A stretch of 50,222 nucleotides of DNA from positions 1 through 50,222 of the forward strand of contig JAEMSV010000019.1 of the NCBI GenBank assembly GCA_016462625.1, read 5' to 3'. The notes under the pieces are model-generated. The model saw nothing but the letters and a program-made list of their open reading frames with translations. It was not told the DNA's origin and made no database searches. Numbering within the stretch: position 1 is the first letter of the stretch; each line of letters starts with the position of its first letter. The DNA comes from Solirubrobacteraceae bacterium. GTDB lineage: Bacteria; Actinomycetota; Thermoleophilia; Solirubrobacterales; Solirubrobacteraceae. This document shows, piece by piece, positions 1-7,959 of this stretch. The translations under genes were made by a program, and so were the position numbers.

Positions 1-6
1 TGGTGA
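1..6 (+). CDS. pdxS: 3' end of upstream gene, probably pdxS (partial)
   Basis: Only the last two codons, TGG TGA (Trp-stop), are inside the window. PdxS proteins (the synthase subunit of PLP synthase) commonly end in Gly-Trp, and pdxT follows with a 4-base GTGA overlap, so the neighbour is very probably pdxS. This is inference from context; six bases alone cannot identify a gene. Confidence 0.4.
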   Translation, partial: W

Positions 7-572
7 CGGTCGGCGTCCTCGCCCTCCAGGGCGACTTCGAGGCGCACGCCCGCGTTCTGCGCGGGCTGGGCGCCGACGTGCGCGAGGTCCGCGTCCCCGC
101 GGATCTCGACGGCCTCGATGGGCTGGTGATGCCTGGCGGCGAGTCGACGACGATGACGCTCGGCATCGAGCGGGAGGGGCTGGGTGAGCCGCTGCGGGCC
201 TTCGCCGCGACCGGCACGCCGATCTTCGGGACGTGCGCGGGGCTGATCATGCTCGACCGCGAGCACCTGGGGATCATGGACATCACGGCCAAGCGCAACG
301 CGTTCGGGCGGCAGGTGAGGTCCTTCGAGGAGGACCTCACGTTCCCCGATCTCGAAGGCGGGCCCGTGCGCGCGGTGTTCATCCGCGCCCCCTGGATCGA
401 CGATTCAGGTCCGGGGGTTCGAATCCTCGCGGAGGTCGACGGCCACGCTGTCGCGGCGCGCGAGGGCAACGTGATGGTGATCGCGTTCCACCCGGAGCTC
501 GGGGACGACGTGCGCCTGCACGCGCGGTTTTTGGCTGATGTGCGTCAACGTGGCACGTCGGACGCTCCGTAG
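3..572 (+). CDS. pdxT: PLP synthase glutaminase subunit PdxT
   Basis: This is the glutaminase of the deoxyxylulose-5-phosphate-independent vitamin B6 pathway. It hydrolyses glutamine and passes ammonia to PdxS, which builds pyridoxal 5'-phosphate. The 189-residue chain shows the class I glutamine amidotransferase triad: nucleophile Cys78 in GTCAG, and His163 and Glu165 in FHPEL. The PGGES motif at 44-48 forms the oxyanion region, and the LALQGDFEAH start is typical of the family. Length is normal. Translation starts at GTG, overlapping the Trp-stop of the preceding gene by GTGA, which implies translational coupling to pdxS. The last ~8 residues are a non-conserved tail. Confidence 0.95.
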   Translation: MTVGVLALQGDFEAHARVLRGLGADVREVRVPADLDGLDGLVMPGGESTTMTLGIEREGLGEPLRAFAATGTPIFGTCAGLIMLDREHLGIMDITAKRNAFGRQVRSFEEDLTFPDLEGGPVRAVFIRAPWIDDSGPGVRILAEVDGHAVAAREGNVMVIAFHPELGDDVRLHARFLADVRQRGTSDAP

Positions 573-638
573 CCGGCCGCAGCGTCCCGGTGGTCGGACC
601 CTGATGCGGCGCCGTCGCGCGGGTGGTGGGGTGCAGGT

Positions 639-1457
639 ATGTCCCGCGTTCGCCTGTTGGTCCTTCCGGCACTCGGCCTCTACGCAACCGTCGGGGTCCG
701 CGCGCTCCTGAACTGGGGCTCGACGCCGGCCGAGCGCGCACTGGTCCTGACGGGCGACGACGTGATTCCCGACGCCCGCGACGGCGGGACGATGGCGATC
801 ACCGTCGACGCCCGGCCCGAGGCGATCTGGCCGTGGCTCGCCCAGATGGGCTGCGACCGAGCGGGGTTCTACAGCTGGGACCGCCTCGACAACGGCGGGC
901 GGGCCAGCGCGAAGGAGCTCCATCCGGAGTGGCAGGACCTCGACGTCGGGTCGCGCATCTTCTCGGTGCCCAGCCACAGTGCGTGGTTCTCGGTGGTCCG
1001 CTGCGATCCGCCGGACGCGCTCGTGCTGCGCGCCTCGTTCAGCCTGGGCGGCAAGCCGTTCGATCCTGCCGCCCGTCCGCCGCGGTTCTTCAGCGACAGC
1101 ACGTGGGCGTTCGCTCTGCGGGCCGAGGGCGAGGGCACGCGCCTGCTGGCCCGCAGCCGAGGGCGCGGTCGTCCCGCGGGGCTGCTGGATCTCGTCAATC
1201 TCGCCTTCTGGCATCCGGCGCATTGGGTGATGCAGAGCAAGCAGCTGCGCGAGCTCAAGCGCCGGGCCGAGTCAGTCGACCACGAGCCCGTGACGCATCG
1301 TGTTCTCGGTGACGACGCGCGGCTCGACGAACGACAGCAGGTAGTCCGGGCCGCCGGCCTTCGTGCCGGTGCCCGAGAGTCGGTTGCCGCCGAAGGGCTG
1401 CCGGCCGACCATCGCGCCCGTGATGCCGCGGTTGACGTAGAGGTTTCCGACCGGTGA
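639..1457 (+). CDS. SRPBCC-fold protein with N-terminal membrane helix, overrunning the next gene
   Basis: The first ~25 residues form a hydrophobic segment (a membrane anchor or uncleaved signal). Residues ~50-195 look like an SRPBCC/polyketide-cyclase-type domain: an 'ITVDARPEAIWPWLAQMG' segment, then aromatic-rich YSWDRLDNGGR and SFSLGG strands. Members bind lipids or hydrophobic ligands; no specific substrate can be read here. The recognisable protein ends near residue 210 (KRRAES). The last ~62 codons run antisense through the 3' end of the convergent P5C dehydrogenase gene and have an antisense-like composition, so the original stop seems to have been lost. The start ATG has a weak purine-rich AGGT just upstream. 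Family call fairly sure, C-terminal end uncertain. Confidence 0.75.
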   Translation: MSRVRLLVLPALGLYATVGVRALLNWGSTPAERALVLTGDDVIPDARDGGTMAITVDARPEAIWPWLAQMGCDRAGFYSWDRLDNGGRASAKELHPEWQDLDVGSRIFSVPSHSAWFSVVRCDPPDALVLRASFSLGGKPFDPAARPPRFFSDSTWAFALRAEGEGTRLLARSRGRGRPAGLLDLVNLAFWHPAHWVMQSKQLRELKRRAESVDHEPVTHRVLGDDARLDERQQVVRAAGLRAGARESVAAEGLPADHRARDAAVDVEVSDR

Positions 1458-2831
1458 TCGTTCCGTGATGCGAGCCACCGTCCGCGGGTTTCTCGCAAAG
1501 AGGCCGCCGGTCAGCGCGAACGGCAGCGCGTCGACGCGGTCGCAGGCCTCCTCGAGATCCCGCACGCGCTCGATCGTCAGGAGCGGCCCGAAGATTTCGT
1601 CGGTGAGAACCGCGCTGTCAGCCGGCAGGTCAGCGACGACGGTCGGCGGGGCGAACCAGCCGGGGCCGGCTGGAGGCTCGCGACGGGCAACAAGCCGGCC
1701 GGCGCGCGACAGGTGGGCATAGCGCGCGACGCGGTCCTGAGCCTCGCGTTCGATGAGCGGGCCGGTGGTCGTCCCGTGCTCGGATGCCTGGCCGACGATC
1801 AGCACGTCGACGGCGCCGGCGATGCGGTCGAGCAGCGCGTCCGCAGCGGCTTCATGGACGAGGACCCTTGCCGCCGCCGAGCACTTCTGCCCGGCGTACG
1901 CGAAGGCGGAGTGGACGATGGCCGGGACCGCGTCGTCGAGGTCGACGTCGGCGTCGACGAGCACGCAGTTCTTTCCACCCATCTCGGCGATGACGCGGGT
2001 CAGTCGGCCGGCCCGTGGAGGCTTGGCCGCGGCCGCCCGCAGGAGCCCGAGGCCGACATGTCCGGACCCGGTGAAGGCGATCGTCACGACATCGGGATGC
2101 TCGGCGAGCGCCGCACCCGCGGCGCCGTCACCGGGAAGGAGCGCGATCGCATCCGCCGGCACACCGCCCGCGCGCAGCGCCTCGACGACCATCAGGCCGC
2201 AGCCCGGCGCCTGCTCGGCGGGCTTGAGCACCGCGGTGTTGCCGGTCGCCAGCGCCGCGGCGGTCATCCCCATCGGAATGGCGAGCGGAAAGTTCCAGGG
2301 GGCGATGACGGCGCAGACGCCGCGCGGGGCGTAGCGCAGCGTGTTGCGCTCGCCGGGCACCTGGACGAGAGCCGGCGCGTCGGCCAGTGCAACCGCGCCG
2401 CGTGCGTAGTACTCGAGGAAGTCGATCGCCTCCGCGACATCAGCGTCGGCTTCGGCCCACGGTTTGCCGCACTCGCGAACGCAGAGGGCCGCGAGCATGG
2501 TGCGCCGATCGCGCATCCAGGCGGCGGCCCGGACCAGCGCGGCCGCGCGTTCGGCTGCCGGAGTGGCGGCCCAGGCCGGGAAGGCGCGCTGCGCGCTCGC
2601 CACGGCGCGGCCGGCATCCGCCGGGCTGCCGAGGGGCGCGGTGGCCACGACGCGCTCGGGATCGCCCGGATCGGTGGATCGCAGCGCGTCGCCATCGCGC
2701 CGGTCGTCGCCGATCCAGATGGGGACGCGCAGCGGGAGCCGGGCATCGAGCGTTGCGAGGCTCGCGTCGAGCTGCGCGCGCACCGGCGCGCGACGCAGCT
2801 CCAGCAGGGGCTCGTTGGTGAACGGCTTCAT
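1272..2831 (-). CDS. pruA: L-glutamate gamma-semialdehyde (P5C) dehydrogenase
   Basis: This enzyme oxidises glutamate semialdehyde/P5C to glutamate with NAD(P)+, the second step of proline degradation. The 519-residue aldehyde dehydrogenase chain carries the general base Glu283 (IAEMGGKN) and the nucleophile Cys317 (YAGQKCSAAARV). The cofactor segment APWNFPLAIP lies near 177-186 and FTGS near 253-256. The GQKCSA context is typical of the P5C dehydrogenase/PutA group. It follows proline dehydrogenase with an ATGA overlap (2828-2831), so the pair is translationally coupled. It converges on the SRPBCC gene, whose 3' end overlaps by 186 bp. The symbol is by function; rocA is the Bacillus equivalent. 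Confidence 0.93.
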   Translation of the reverse strand: MKPFTNEPLLELRRAPVRAQLDASLATLDARLPLRVPIWIGDDRRDGDALRSTDPGDPERVVATAPLGSPADAGRAVASAQRAFPAWAATPAAERAAALVRAAAWMRDRRTMLAALCVRECGKPWAEADADVAEAIDFLEYYARGAVALADAPALVQVPGERNTLRYAPRGVCAVIAPWNFPLAIPMGMTAAALATGNTAVLKPAEQAPGCGLMVVEALRAGGVPADAIALLPGDGAAGAALAEHPDVVTIAFTGSGHVGLGLLRAAAAKPPRAGRLTRVIAEMGGKNCVLVDADVDLDDAVPAIVHSAFAYAGQKCSAAARVLVHEAAADALLDRIAGAVDVLIVGQASEHGTTTGPLIEREAQDRVARYAHLSRAGRLVARREPPAGPGWFAPPTVVADLPADSAVLTDEIFGPLLTIERVRDLEEACDRVDALPFALTGGLFARNPRTVARITERSPVGNLYVNRGITGAMVGRQPFGGNRLSGTGTKAGGPDYLLSFVEPRVVTENTMRHGLVVD

Positions 2832-4156
2832 GGCGCGGCCAGTAGATCGTCGAGGGCGGTGCCCTTCGCCTGTTCGGCGAGGAAGCTCTCGTTGCTCGTG
2901 TTCTCCAGGAGCCGCCGCACGAGGTACGCCATACCCGCGACGAGGTCGCCGACCGGGCAGTACACGCGGACGCGCAGGCCGAGCGCCGACAGCGCGGTCG
3001 CGAGGTCGTCCCCGAGGCCGCGCAGCACCTGCAGCTCGAGATCACCGTCGTCGCCGCCCGCGGCGCGGTTTGCCGCGATGGCGTGCGCGACCGAGCGCAG
3101 GTTGTGCGACGCGATGGCCACGCGCACGGCGGGGCGGGCGTCGAAGAGGCGGAGGGTCAGCGCCTCGAAGTTCCGGTCGGAATCGGGCTTGTCTTCGAAG
3201 ACCGGTGGCGCCCAGCCGTGCTGGCGGGCCTCGACGAGCTCATGGTCCCAGTAGGCGCCCTTGACGAGCCGGACCGTGAGCGGCGTGGTCCGACCGGAGC
3301 GGGCGGTCCACGCGAGGACGCGGTCGAGCAGCTCGTCGGCATCGCGGAGGTAGGCCTGGAGCACGATCCCGGTCGACGGACCGTCACGGAACTCGTCCTC
3401 GCCCAGCAGGTCGAGCACCAGCTCGGTGATCGCCTCACGCGAGTCGAACGACTCCATGTCCACGTGCAGGTGCGCGCCGGCGTCACGCGCGTGGCGAAGC
3501 AGGGCGCGCAGGCGCGGCGCCGCGTCGCGCTGCCCGATCGCGGGCGCGTCGGGGCGGAGCAGTGGGGTGAGGGCGCTGACCTTCACCGAGAGGTTGGCCC
3601 GGGGCAGGGGACCGGCGGTGTCGGACTCGAGCGCGGGGCGGCCGGCGACGTCGGCATAGGTCGCCGTCAGCGCGTCGAGCGCATCGGTGCACCGTGCCGC
3701 ATATCGGTCGGCCTCGGCGCTCGTGATCGTGGCCTCTCCGAGCAGGTCGACCGACGCGGCCATCCCGTCCCGCCACAGGCGCCGGAGCACGTCGCGTGCG
3801 GCCTCGGGTGTCTCGGCGACGATGAACCGGCGCGCCATGTGCTTGACGCCCGCCGCCGCCGCGGTGCCCAGTGCGGCGCGCCCGGCGCGGCTATCGCCCA
3901 TCCGCATCGCGGCCTTCAGCGGCGGCGACTGCGTCCCGACCTCGTCGAGGAAGCCGGTGAGGTGCGAGGCGAGGTCGTCGACCGAGCGGCACGCCGGGAC
4001 GACGTCGACGAACCGGAACAGCGCCGCGCGCAGCTCGGCGTCGCGGGTCGTGAGGTCCATCGCGCGGGTGTCGAGCGCCTGGATCGGACGCCGCGCGGTT
4101 GACGGCAGCGCCGCGGCGATGGTGCGACCGACGGCTCGGACCTCGCTGTCCTCCAT
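2828..4156 (-). CDS. putA: Proline dehydrogenase (PutA-type PRODH domain)
   Basis: This FAD enzyme oxidises L-proline to P5C and feeds electrons to quinone. The 442-residue chain matches the PRODH part of PutA rather than the ~310-residue monofunctional form. Visible family motifs are LSVKVSAL (189-196), HVDMES (231-236, with the FAD-contacting region), RLVKGAYW (296-303) and the C-terminal RRLLENTSNESF (414-425), which holds the substrate-binding arginines. It is first in the operon with pruA. A TATCGT box lies 6 nt upstream of the ATG, suggesting a leaderless mRNA. With pruA it reproduces as two chains what PutA does as one. Confidence 0.93.
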   Translation of the reverse strand: MEDSEVRAVGRTIAAALPSTARRPIQALDTRAMDLTTRDAELRAALFRFVDVVPACRSVDDLASHLTGFLDEVGTQSPPLKAAMRMGDSRAGRAALGTAAAAGVKHMARRFIVAETPEAARDVLRRLWRDGMAASVDLLGEATITSAEADRYAARCTDALDALTATYADVAGRPALESDTAGPLPRANLSVKVSALTPLLRPDAPAIGQRDAAPRLRALLRHARDAGAHLHVDMESFDSREAITELVLDLLGEDEFRDGPSTGIVLQAYLRDADELLDRVLAWTARSGRTTPLTVRLVKGAYWDHELVEARQHGWAPPVFEDKPDSDRNFEALTLRLFDARPAVRVAIASHNLRSVAHAIAANRAAGGDDGDLELQVLRGLGDDLATALSALGLRVRVYCPVGDLVAGMAYLVRRLLENTSNESFLAEQAKGTALDDLLAAP

Positions 4157-4162
4157 GCCCCG

Positions 4163-4168
4163 ACGATA
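4163..4168 (-). promoter_or_regulatory. -10 box (TATCGT) for the proline operon
   Basis: TATCGT on the minus strand lies 6 nt upstream of the ATG at 4156, with no Shine-Dalgarno between. This is the spacing expected if transcription starts at or next to the start codon (leaderless). Confidence 0.5.
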
Positions 4169-4202
4169 CGCCCCGCCCCAGCGGCCGAACGGCCGTGAGG
4201 CC

Positions 4203-4208
4203 TACGCT
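4203..4208 (+). promoter_or_regulatory. -10 box (TACGCT) for the rpiB-like gene
   Basis: TACGCT lies 7 nt before the ATG at 4216, and no ribosome binding site is visible. It is divergent to the proline operon promoter within a 59-bp gap. Confidence 0.5.
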
Positions 4209-4215
4209 GGGCGAC

Positions 4216-4656
4216 ATGCGGATCGCGATCGCCGCCGACGAGGACACCGGGATCGCCACAGGTCTTGTCGACCTCCTGCGCGAGCGCCACCACGAGGTCG
4301 TCACCACCCACGGCGCTCTGAACCCCGACGAGCGCGACGACTGGGCCTGGGCGGCCGAGGCCGCCGCGCGCGACGTCATCGACGGCCGCGCCGATCAGGC
4401 CATCGTCTGCTGCTGGACCGGCACGGGCGCCTCGATCGCGGCGAACAAGGTCCCGGGAATCCGCGCCGCGCTGTGCGCCGATGCGAAGACCGCCGCGGGC
4501 GCGCGTGCGTGGAACGACGCCAACGTCCTCGCCCTCAGCCTGCGCCTGACGAGCCAGGCGACGCTCGAGGAGATCCTCGAGGCCTGGTTCGACACCGCGC
4601 CCAGCAGCGCTGAGGACGACCGGGCGAACATCGCCCACCTCGACGAGATCGCCTGA
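4216..4656 (+). CDS. RpiB/LacA-family sugar-phosphate isomerase-like protein
   Basis: The 146-residue protein matches the RpiB/LacA/LacB fold: an N-terminal MRIAIAADED strand and loop, the phosphate/anion-binding GTGASIAANKVPGIRA (69-84), and NDANVLALS (101-109). RpiB interconverts ribose 5-phosphate and ribulose 5-phosphate in the pentose phosphate pathway. In classical RpiB the catalytic Cys directly precedes GTG; here the order is Cys65-Cys66-Trp-Thr-Gly-Thr-Gly, so two residues are inserted and the substrate may differ. The start was chosen at 4216 because homology begins there and a TACGCT box sits 7 nt upstream; in-frame codons further upstream run antisense through the proline dehydrogenase start. 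Confidence 0.82.
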   Translation: MRIAIAADEDTGIATGLVDLLRERHHEVVTTHGALNPDERDDWAWAAEAAARDVIDGRADQAIVCCWTGTGASIAANKVPGIRAALCADAKTAAGARAWNDANVLALSLRLTSQATLEEILEAWFDTAPSSAEDDRANIAHLDEIA

Positions 4657-4659
4657 CGC

Positions 4660-5673
4660 TCAGACCGCGCGATAGCGGATGACCTGGCCGTCGTCCGCTT
4701 CGACCACGCGGCCGGCGTCGAGCAGGAGGTCCATGTGGCCGAGGACCTCGGACAGCGTGAGGAACGCCTGGGTCACCGCGACGTTGCCCCACGTGCGCTG
4801 CGCGATCTCGTAGGCCGACTGCGGCCCGTGCTTGACGAGCATCCCGTGGAACTTGTCCGCGCGCTTCGCGTACATCACGAAGCGCCCGTCGATGAGCTCC
4901 ACCGGTTCGGTGACGGGGTCACCGTGGCCCGTGAGGACGAGCTCGACATCGGTCATGTCGCGGGTCTGCCGGAGCGAGTCCATGTACCGCACGAGCGGCC
5001 GCGGGCGTTCGGCGGGGCGGAGGTCTTCGGGCTCGGGCGTCAGCAGCGCGATCGACGAGATCCGCTGGATGAGATGGTCGGCCGACAGCAGGATCTTTCG
5101 CTCGCGGTCGTGGAAGATCGTGTCCGAGGGCGAGTGGCCGGGTCGATGGGAGATCTCGAGCGTGCGATCGCGCAGGTCGAGCGTGGTCCCGGCGCGCAGC
5201 GGCCGGGTGATCGTGACCGCGCCGCCCCAGCCGCGGAAGCCCGACGCGACGGCGCGCAGCGCCAGCCGCAGCTCCTCGGGGGTGCCGTGCCGCGCCATGA
5301 GCTCCTCGGCGTAGGCGTCCTCGGCCTCCATCGAGTCCCGGAAGTTGGGCGCCCACTCCACGAGCGACTCGTAGGCCGCGACCTCTGCGCCGGAGCGCCG
5401 CTGCAGGATGCCCGTGAGCCCGAGGTGGTCCATGTGCTGATGGGTGATCACCAGCAGCTCGAGGTCCTCGATCCTGTGACCGCGCGCCGCCAGCTTCTGC
5501 TCGAGCTCGTCGAGCGCCTTGCCCGAGTTCGGCCCGGCGTCGACGAGCGTCAGCGGGTCGTCCTCGATCAGGTACGTGTTGACCCGCCCGACCGCGAACG
5601 GCGTGGGGAGGTCGAGCCGATGGATCCCCGCCTCGGCCGCCCGGGCGAGGAGCGCATCGGCGTCGTCGCTCAT
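4660..5673 (-). CDS. MBL-fold metallo-hydrolase
   Basis: The 337-residue protein has the metallo-beta-lactamase fold signature HxHxDH at His78-Gln-His80-Met-Asp82-His83. Downstream come the further ligand regions 'SHRPGHSPSD' (near 175-184), 'LLSADHL' and 'LTGHGDPV', then a ~65-residue helical C-terminal domain. Relatives are glyoxalase II-like hydrolases of thioesters or related esters; the substrate cannot be deduced. It overlaps the end of the phosphomannomutase gene by ATGA (5670-5673), so the two are co-translated. It converges with the rpiB-like gene with a 3-bp gap. Confidence 0.88.
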   Translation of the reverse strand: MSDDADALLARAAEAGIHRLDLPTPFAVGRVNTYLIEDDPLTLVDAGPNSGKALDELEQKLAARGHRIEDLELLVITHQHMDHLGLTGILQRRSGAEVAAYESLVEWAPNFRDSMEAEDAYAEELMARHGTPEELRLALRAVASGFRGWGGAVTITRPLRAGTTLDLRDRTLEISHRPGHSPSDTIFHDRERKILLSADHLIQRISSIALLTPEPEDLRPAERPRPLVRYMDSLRQTRDMTDVELVLTGHGDPVTEPVELIDGRFVMYAKRADKFHGMLVKHGPQSAYEIAQRTWGNVAVTQAFLTLSEVLGHMDLLLDAGRVVEADDGQVIRYRAV

Positions 5674-7043
5674 GCGCGGATCAGCTCGAGCATCTCGTCC
5701 CGCCGCCGCTCCATGTCCTCCCGGGACACGAGCGACTCGAGGGTGAGACGCAGCAGCGGCTCGGTGTTCGACTTGCGCACGTTGAAGTGCCAGTCGTCGT
5801 AGTCGACCGAGACGCCGTCGACGTGCGTGATCGTCGCGTCGGAGAACTTCGCCTCGATCTCGGCGATCTTCGCGTCGGCGTCGGTGACCTCGCTGTTGAT
5901 CTCCCCGCTGATGAAGTACTTCGAGCGCAGCGGCTCGAGGAGCTCGCTCAGCTTCTTGCCCGAGGTCGACAGCAGCTCGAGGATCAGCAGCGCCGGGATC
6001 GTGCCGCTGTCCGCGCAGTAGAAGTCGCGGAAGTAGTAGTGGCCGGAGACCTCGCCGCCGAACAGCGAGCCCTCCTTCTGCATACGCGTCTTGAAGAACG
6101 CGTGGCCGACCCGGTTGATCTCCGCCGTGCCGCCGGCGGCGGTGACGACGTCCGCCACGGCGCGGCTGGCGCGCGCGTCGAACAGGATCGTGGCGCCGGG
6201 GTTGCGCTTGAGCAGCGACTGCGCGAGCAGCGCGGTGAGGAAGTCGCCGTCGACGAACGCGCCGGTGTCGTCGATGAAGAAGCAGCGGTCCGCGTCGCCG
6301 TCCCAGGCAATGCCGAGCTCGGCGCCCTCCTCGACGACCTTGTCCATGATGAACTGGCGGTTCTCGGGCAGCAGCGGGTTCGGCTCGTGGTCGGGGAAGG
6401 TCCCGTCCGGGGTCCAGTAGTGGGCGCTGACGTCGAGCTTCAACAGCTCGAGCAGCGGCCCGACCATCGGGCCGGCCATGCCGTTGCCGCCGTCAGCGAC
6501 GATCTTCTTGCCGGCCGTGACGTTCGCCGGGTCGATGAACTTCAGCGCGGCCGCGCGGAACTCGTCGGCGATGTCGACGCTCTCGACCGTGCCGCCGCCG
6601 ACGGCGTCACCCAGGTCGCCCTCGGCGTACCGGCGCACCTCCTGGATCCCCGAGTCGCCGCTCAGCGCGATCGCGCCCTGCTTGACGAGCTTGGCGCCCG
6701 TGTACTTCGCCGGATTGTGCGACGCGGTGCACATCAGGCCGCCGTCGAGCTCCCGCGAGCCGACGAGGTAATAGAGCATCTCCGTACCGACCTGGCCGGC
6801 GTCGAGGACGGCGGCGCCCTCGGCGGTCATGCCGGCGCTGTAGCGCGCGGCCAGCTCCGGGGCGGAGAGGCGCATGTCGCGGCCCAGGCCGATGCGCAGC
6901 TCGGTCGTCGGCTTGCCGGCGAGGTCGCCCAGCACCCGGGCGAATGCGCGGCCGATGCGCTCGGCGATGTCGCCATCGATCTGGTCCGGGTACACGCCGC
7001 GGACGTCGTAGGCCTTGAAGATCTCGGACGGGACAGAAGTCAT
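5670..7043 (-). CDS. manB: Phosphomannomutase/phosphoglucomutase
   Basis: This enzyme interconverts hexose 1- and 6-phosphates (mannose and/or glucose), supplying GDP-mannose and other sugar nucleotides. The 457-residue chain has all four alpha-D-phosphohexomutase motifs: the phosphoserine loop TASHNP (Ser108), the Mg loop DGDADR (Asp248, 250, 252), the sugar-specificity loop GEVSGHYYF and the phosphate-binding RKSNTEP near the C-terminus. GEVSGHYYF is typical of the bifunctional PMM/PGM group. The start is the ATG at 7043, where homology begins; the frame stays open to 7961 but that part is antisense to the epimerase gene. A TACCAT box 8 nt upstream suggests a leaderless start. Confidence 0.93.
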   Translation of the reverse strand: MTSVPSEIFKAYDVRGVYPDQIDGDIAERIGRAFARVLGDLAGKPTTELRIGLGRDMRLSAPELAARYSAGMTAEGAAVLDAGQVGTEMLYYLVGSRELDGGLMCTASHNPAKYTGAKLVKQGAIALSGDSGIQEVRRYAEGDLGDAVGGGTVESVDIADEFRAAALKFIDPANVTAGKKIVADGGNGMAGPMVGPLLELLKLDVSAHYWTPDGTFPDHEPNPLLPENRQFIMDKVVEEGAELGIAWDGDADRCFFIDDTGAFVDGDFLTALLAQSLLKRNPGATILFDARASRAVADVVTAAGGTAEINRVGHAFFKTRMQKEGSLFGGEVSGHYYFRDFYCADSGTIPALLILELLSTSGKKLSELLEPLRSKYFISGEINSEVTDADAKIAEIEAKFSDATITHVDGVSVDYDDWHFNVRKSNTEPLLRLTLESLVSREDMERRRDEMLELIRA

Positions 7044-7051
7044 CGCGCGGG

Positions 7052-7057
7052 ATGGTA
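7052..7057 (-). promoter_or_regulatory. -10 box (TACCAT) for the phosphomannomutase operon
   Basis: TACCAT on the minus strand is 8 nt from the ATG at 7043, in the 39-bp divergent gap with the epimerase gene. Confidence 0.45.
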
Positions 7058-7082
7058 TGTGAGGCTGCGATGATCGGGTTCC

Positions 7083-7949
7083 TTGGCGCGGACCGTCTTC
7101 ATCACCGGTGCGTACGGGGCCGTCGGCGTGTGGGTCGCGCGGGCGTGTCTCGAACGTGGCGACCGGGTCGTCGTGCTGCGCCGGACGCCCGGCGCGCCAT
7201 CGGCGCTCGCGCTCGATGGGCTGGAGCCGCGCTGCCACGTCGTTGATGGGGATCTGCTCGCGCGGGGCGTGGTCGAAGCCGCGCTCGTCGAGTACGGCGT
7301 GGACACGGTCTTCCACCTCGCCGCCGCGGTCGTGGGGACCGAGCTCCGGCCCCCCGAAGAGACCGTCGCGACCAACGTGGGCGGGACCGCCGCGGTCCTC
7401 GACGCATGCCGGCGCGCGGAGGTTCCGCGCGTCGTCGTCGCGTCGTCGGTCGCGATCCACGGGCCGGGGGACGGGGCGTACGTCGCTTCGAAGCGCGCGG
7501 CGGATGCGCTCGCGCTCGACGAAGGCGCGACGGTCGCCAGGCTGTCGAACGTCTACGGCGGCGGCGATCTCCGCATGCAGCGGCTCGTCCCGAGCATCGT
7601 CGAGGCCGTGCTCGCGGGCCGGCCTCCGGTGATCCGGTCGGACGGGACGCCGCGGCTCGAGCTCATCTACGCCGAGGACGCGGCGGCTGCATACCTCGCG
7701 ATCGCGGACGCCGCCGGGGACGGCCAGGCCTTCGATGTCCGCGGCACCCCGCACGCGATCCACGAGGTGGTCGAGACGCTCATCCGGCTCGCCGGCGCGG
7801 ACGTCATTCCCGAGTACGGCCCGCCGGCCGCGGCCGCGCCGCGGCGCTCCGTCCAGGGGTCCCGTCTTCGTGAGCTGCCCGGATGGCAGCCGCAGGTCGG
7901 CCTCGAGGAAGGCCTCCAGCGGACACTCGACTGGTACCGCGCGCACTAG
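7083..7949 (+). CDS. NAD-dependent epimerase/dehydratase (extended SDR)
   Basis: The 288-residue protein has a Rossmann dinucleotide motif (Gly9-x-x-Gly12-x-x-Gly15), the VDGDLL segment, HLAA (78-81), and the catalytic Tyr133-x3-Lys137 in GAYVASK after the SSVAIHG strand. These are extended short-chain dehydrogenase features, acting on nucleotide sugars or related substrates; the substrate cannot be read. The C-terminus (LPGWQPQVGLEEGLQRTLDW) matches nucleotide-sugar epimerases. The TTG start is the only in-frame start giving a complete N-terminal beta strand; the nearby ATG at 7070 is in another frame. Its position beside phosphomannomutase fits sugar-nucleotide metabolism. Confidence 0.87.
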   Translation: MARTVFITGAYGAVGVWVARACLERGDRVVVLRRTPGAPSALALDGLEPRCHVVDGDLLARGVVEAALVEYGVDTVFHLAAAVVGTELRPPEETVATNVGGTAAVLDACRRAEVPRVVVASSVAIHGPGDGAYVASKRAADALALDEGATVARLSNVYGGGDLRMQRLVPSIVEAVLAGRPPVIRSDGTPRLELIYAEDAAAAYLAIADAAGDGQAFDVRGTPHAIHEVVETLIRLAGADVIPEYGPPAAAAPRRSVQGSRLRELPGWQPQVGLEEGLQRTLDWYRAH

Positions 7950-7952
7950 ACT
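7947..7952 (+). promoter_or_regulatory. -10 box (TAGACT) for yebC
   Basis: TAGACT overlaps the stop codon of the epimerase gene and ends 7 nt before the yebC ATG, with no Shine-Dalgarno. Probably a leaderless start. Confidence 0.5.
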
Positions 7953-7959
7953 CGCGCCC

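Noticed and set aside
1713..3254. 513-codon open frame on the plus strand over the proline genes
   Set aside because: Antisense to pruA and putA, low-complexity Arg/Gly/Ala composition, no start signal.
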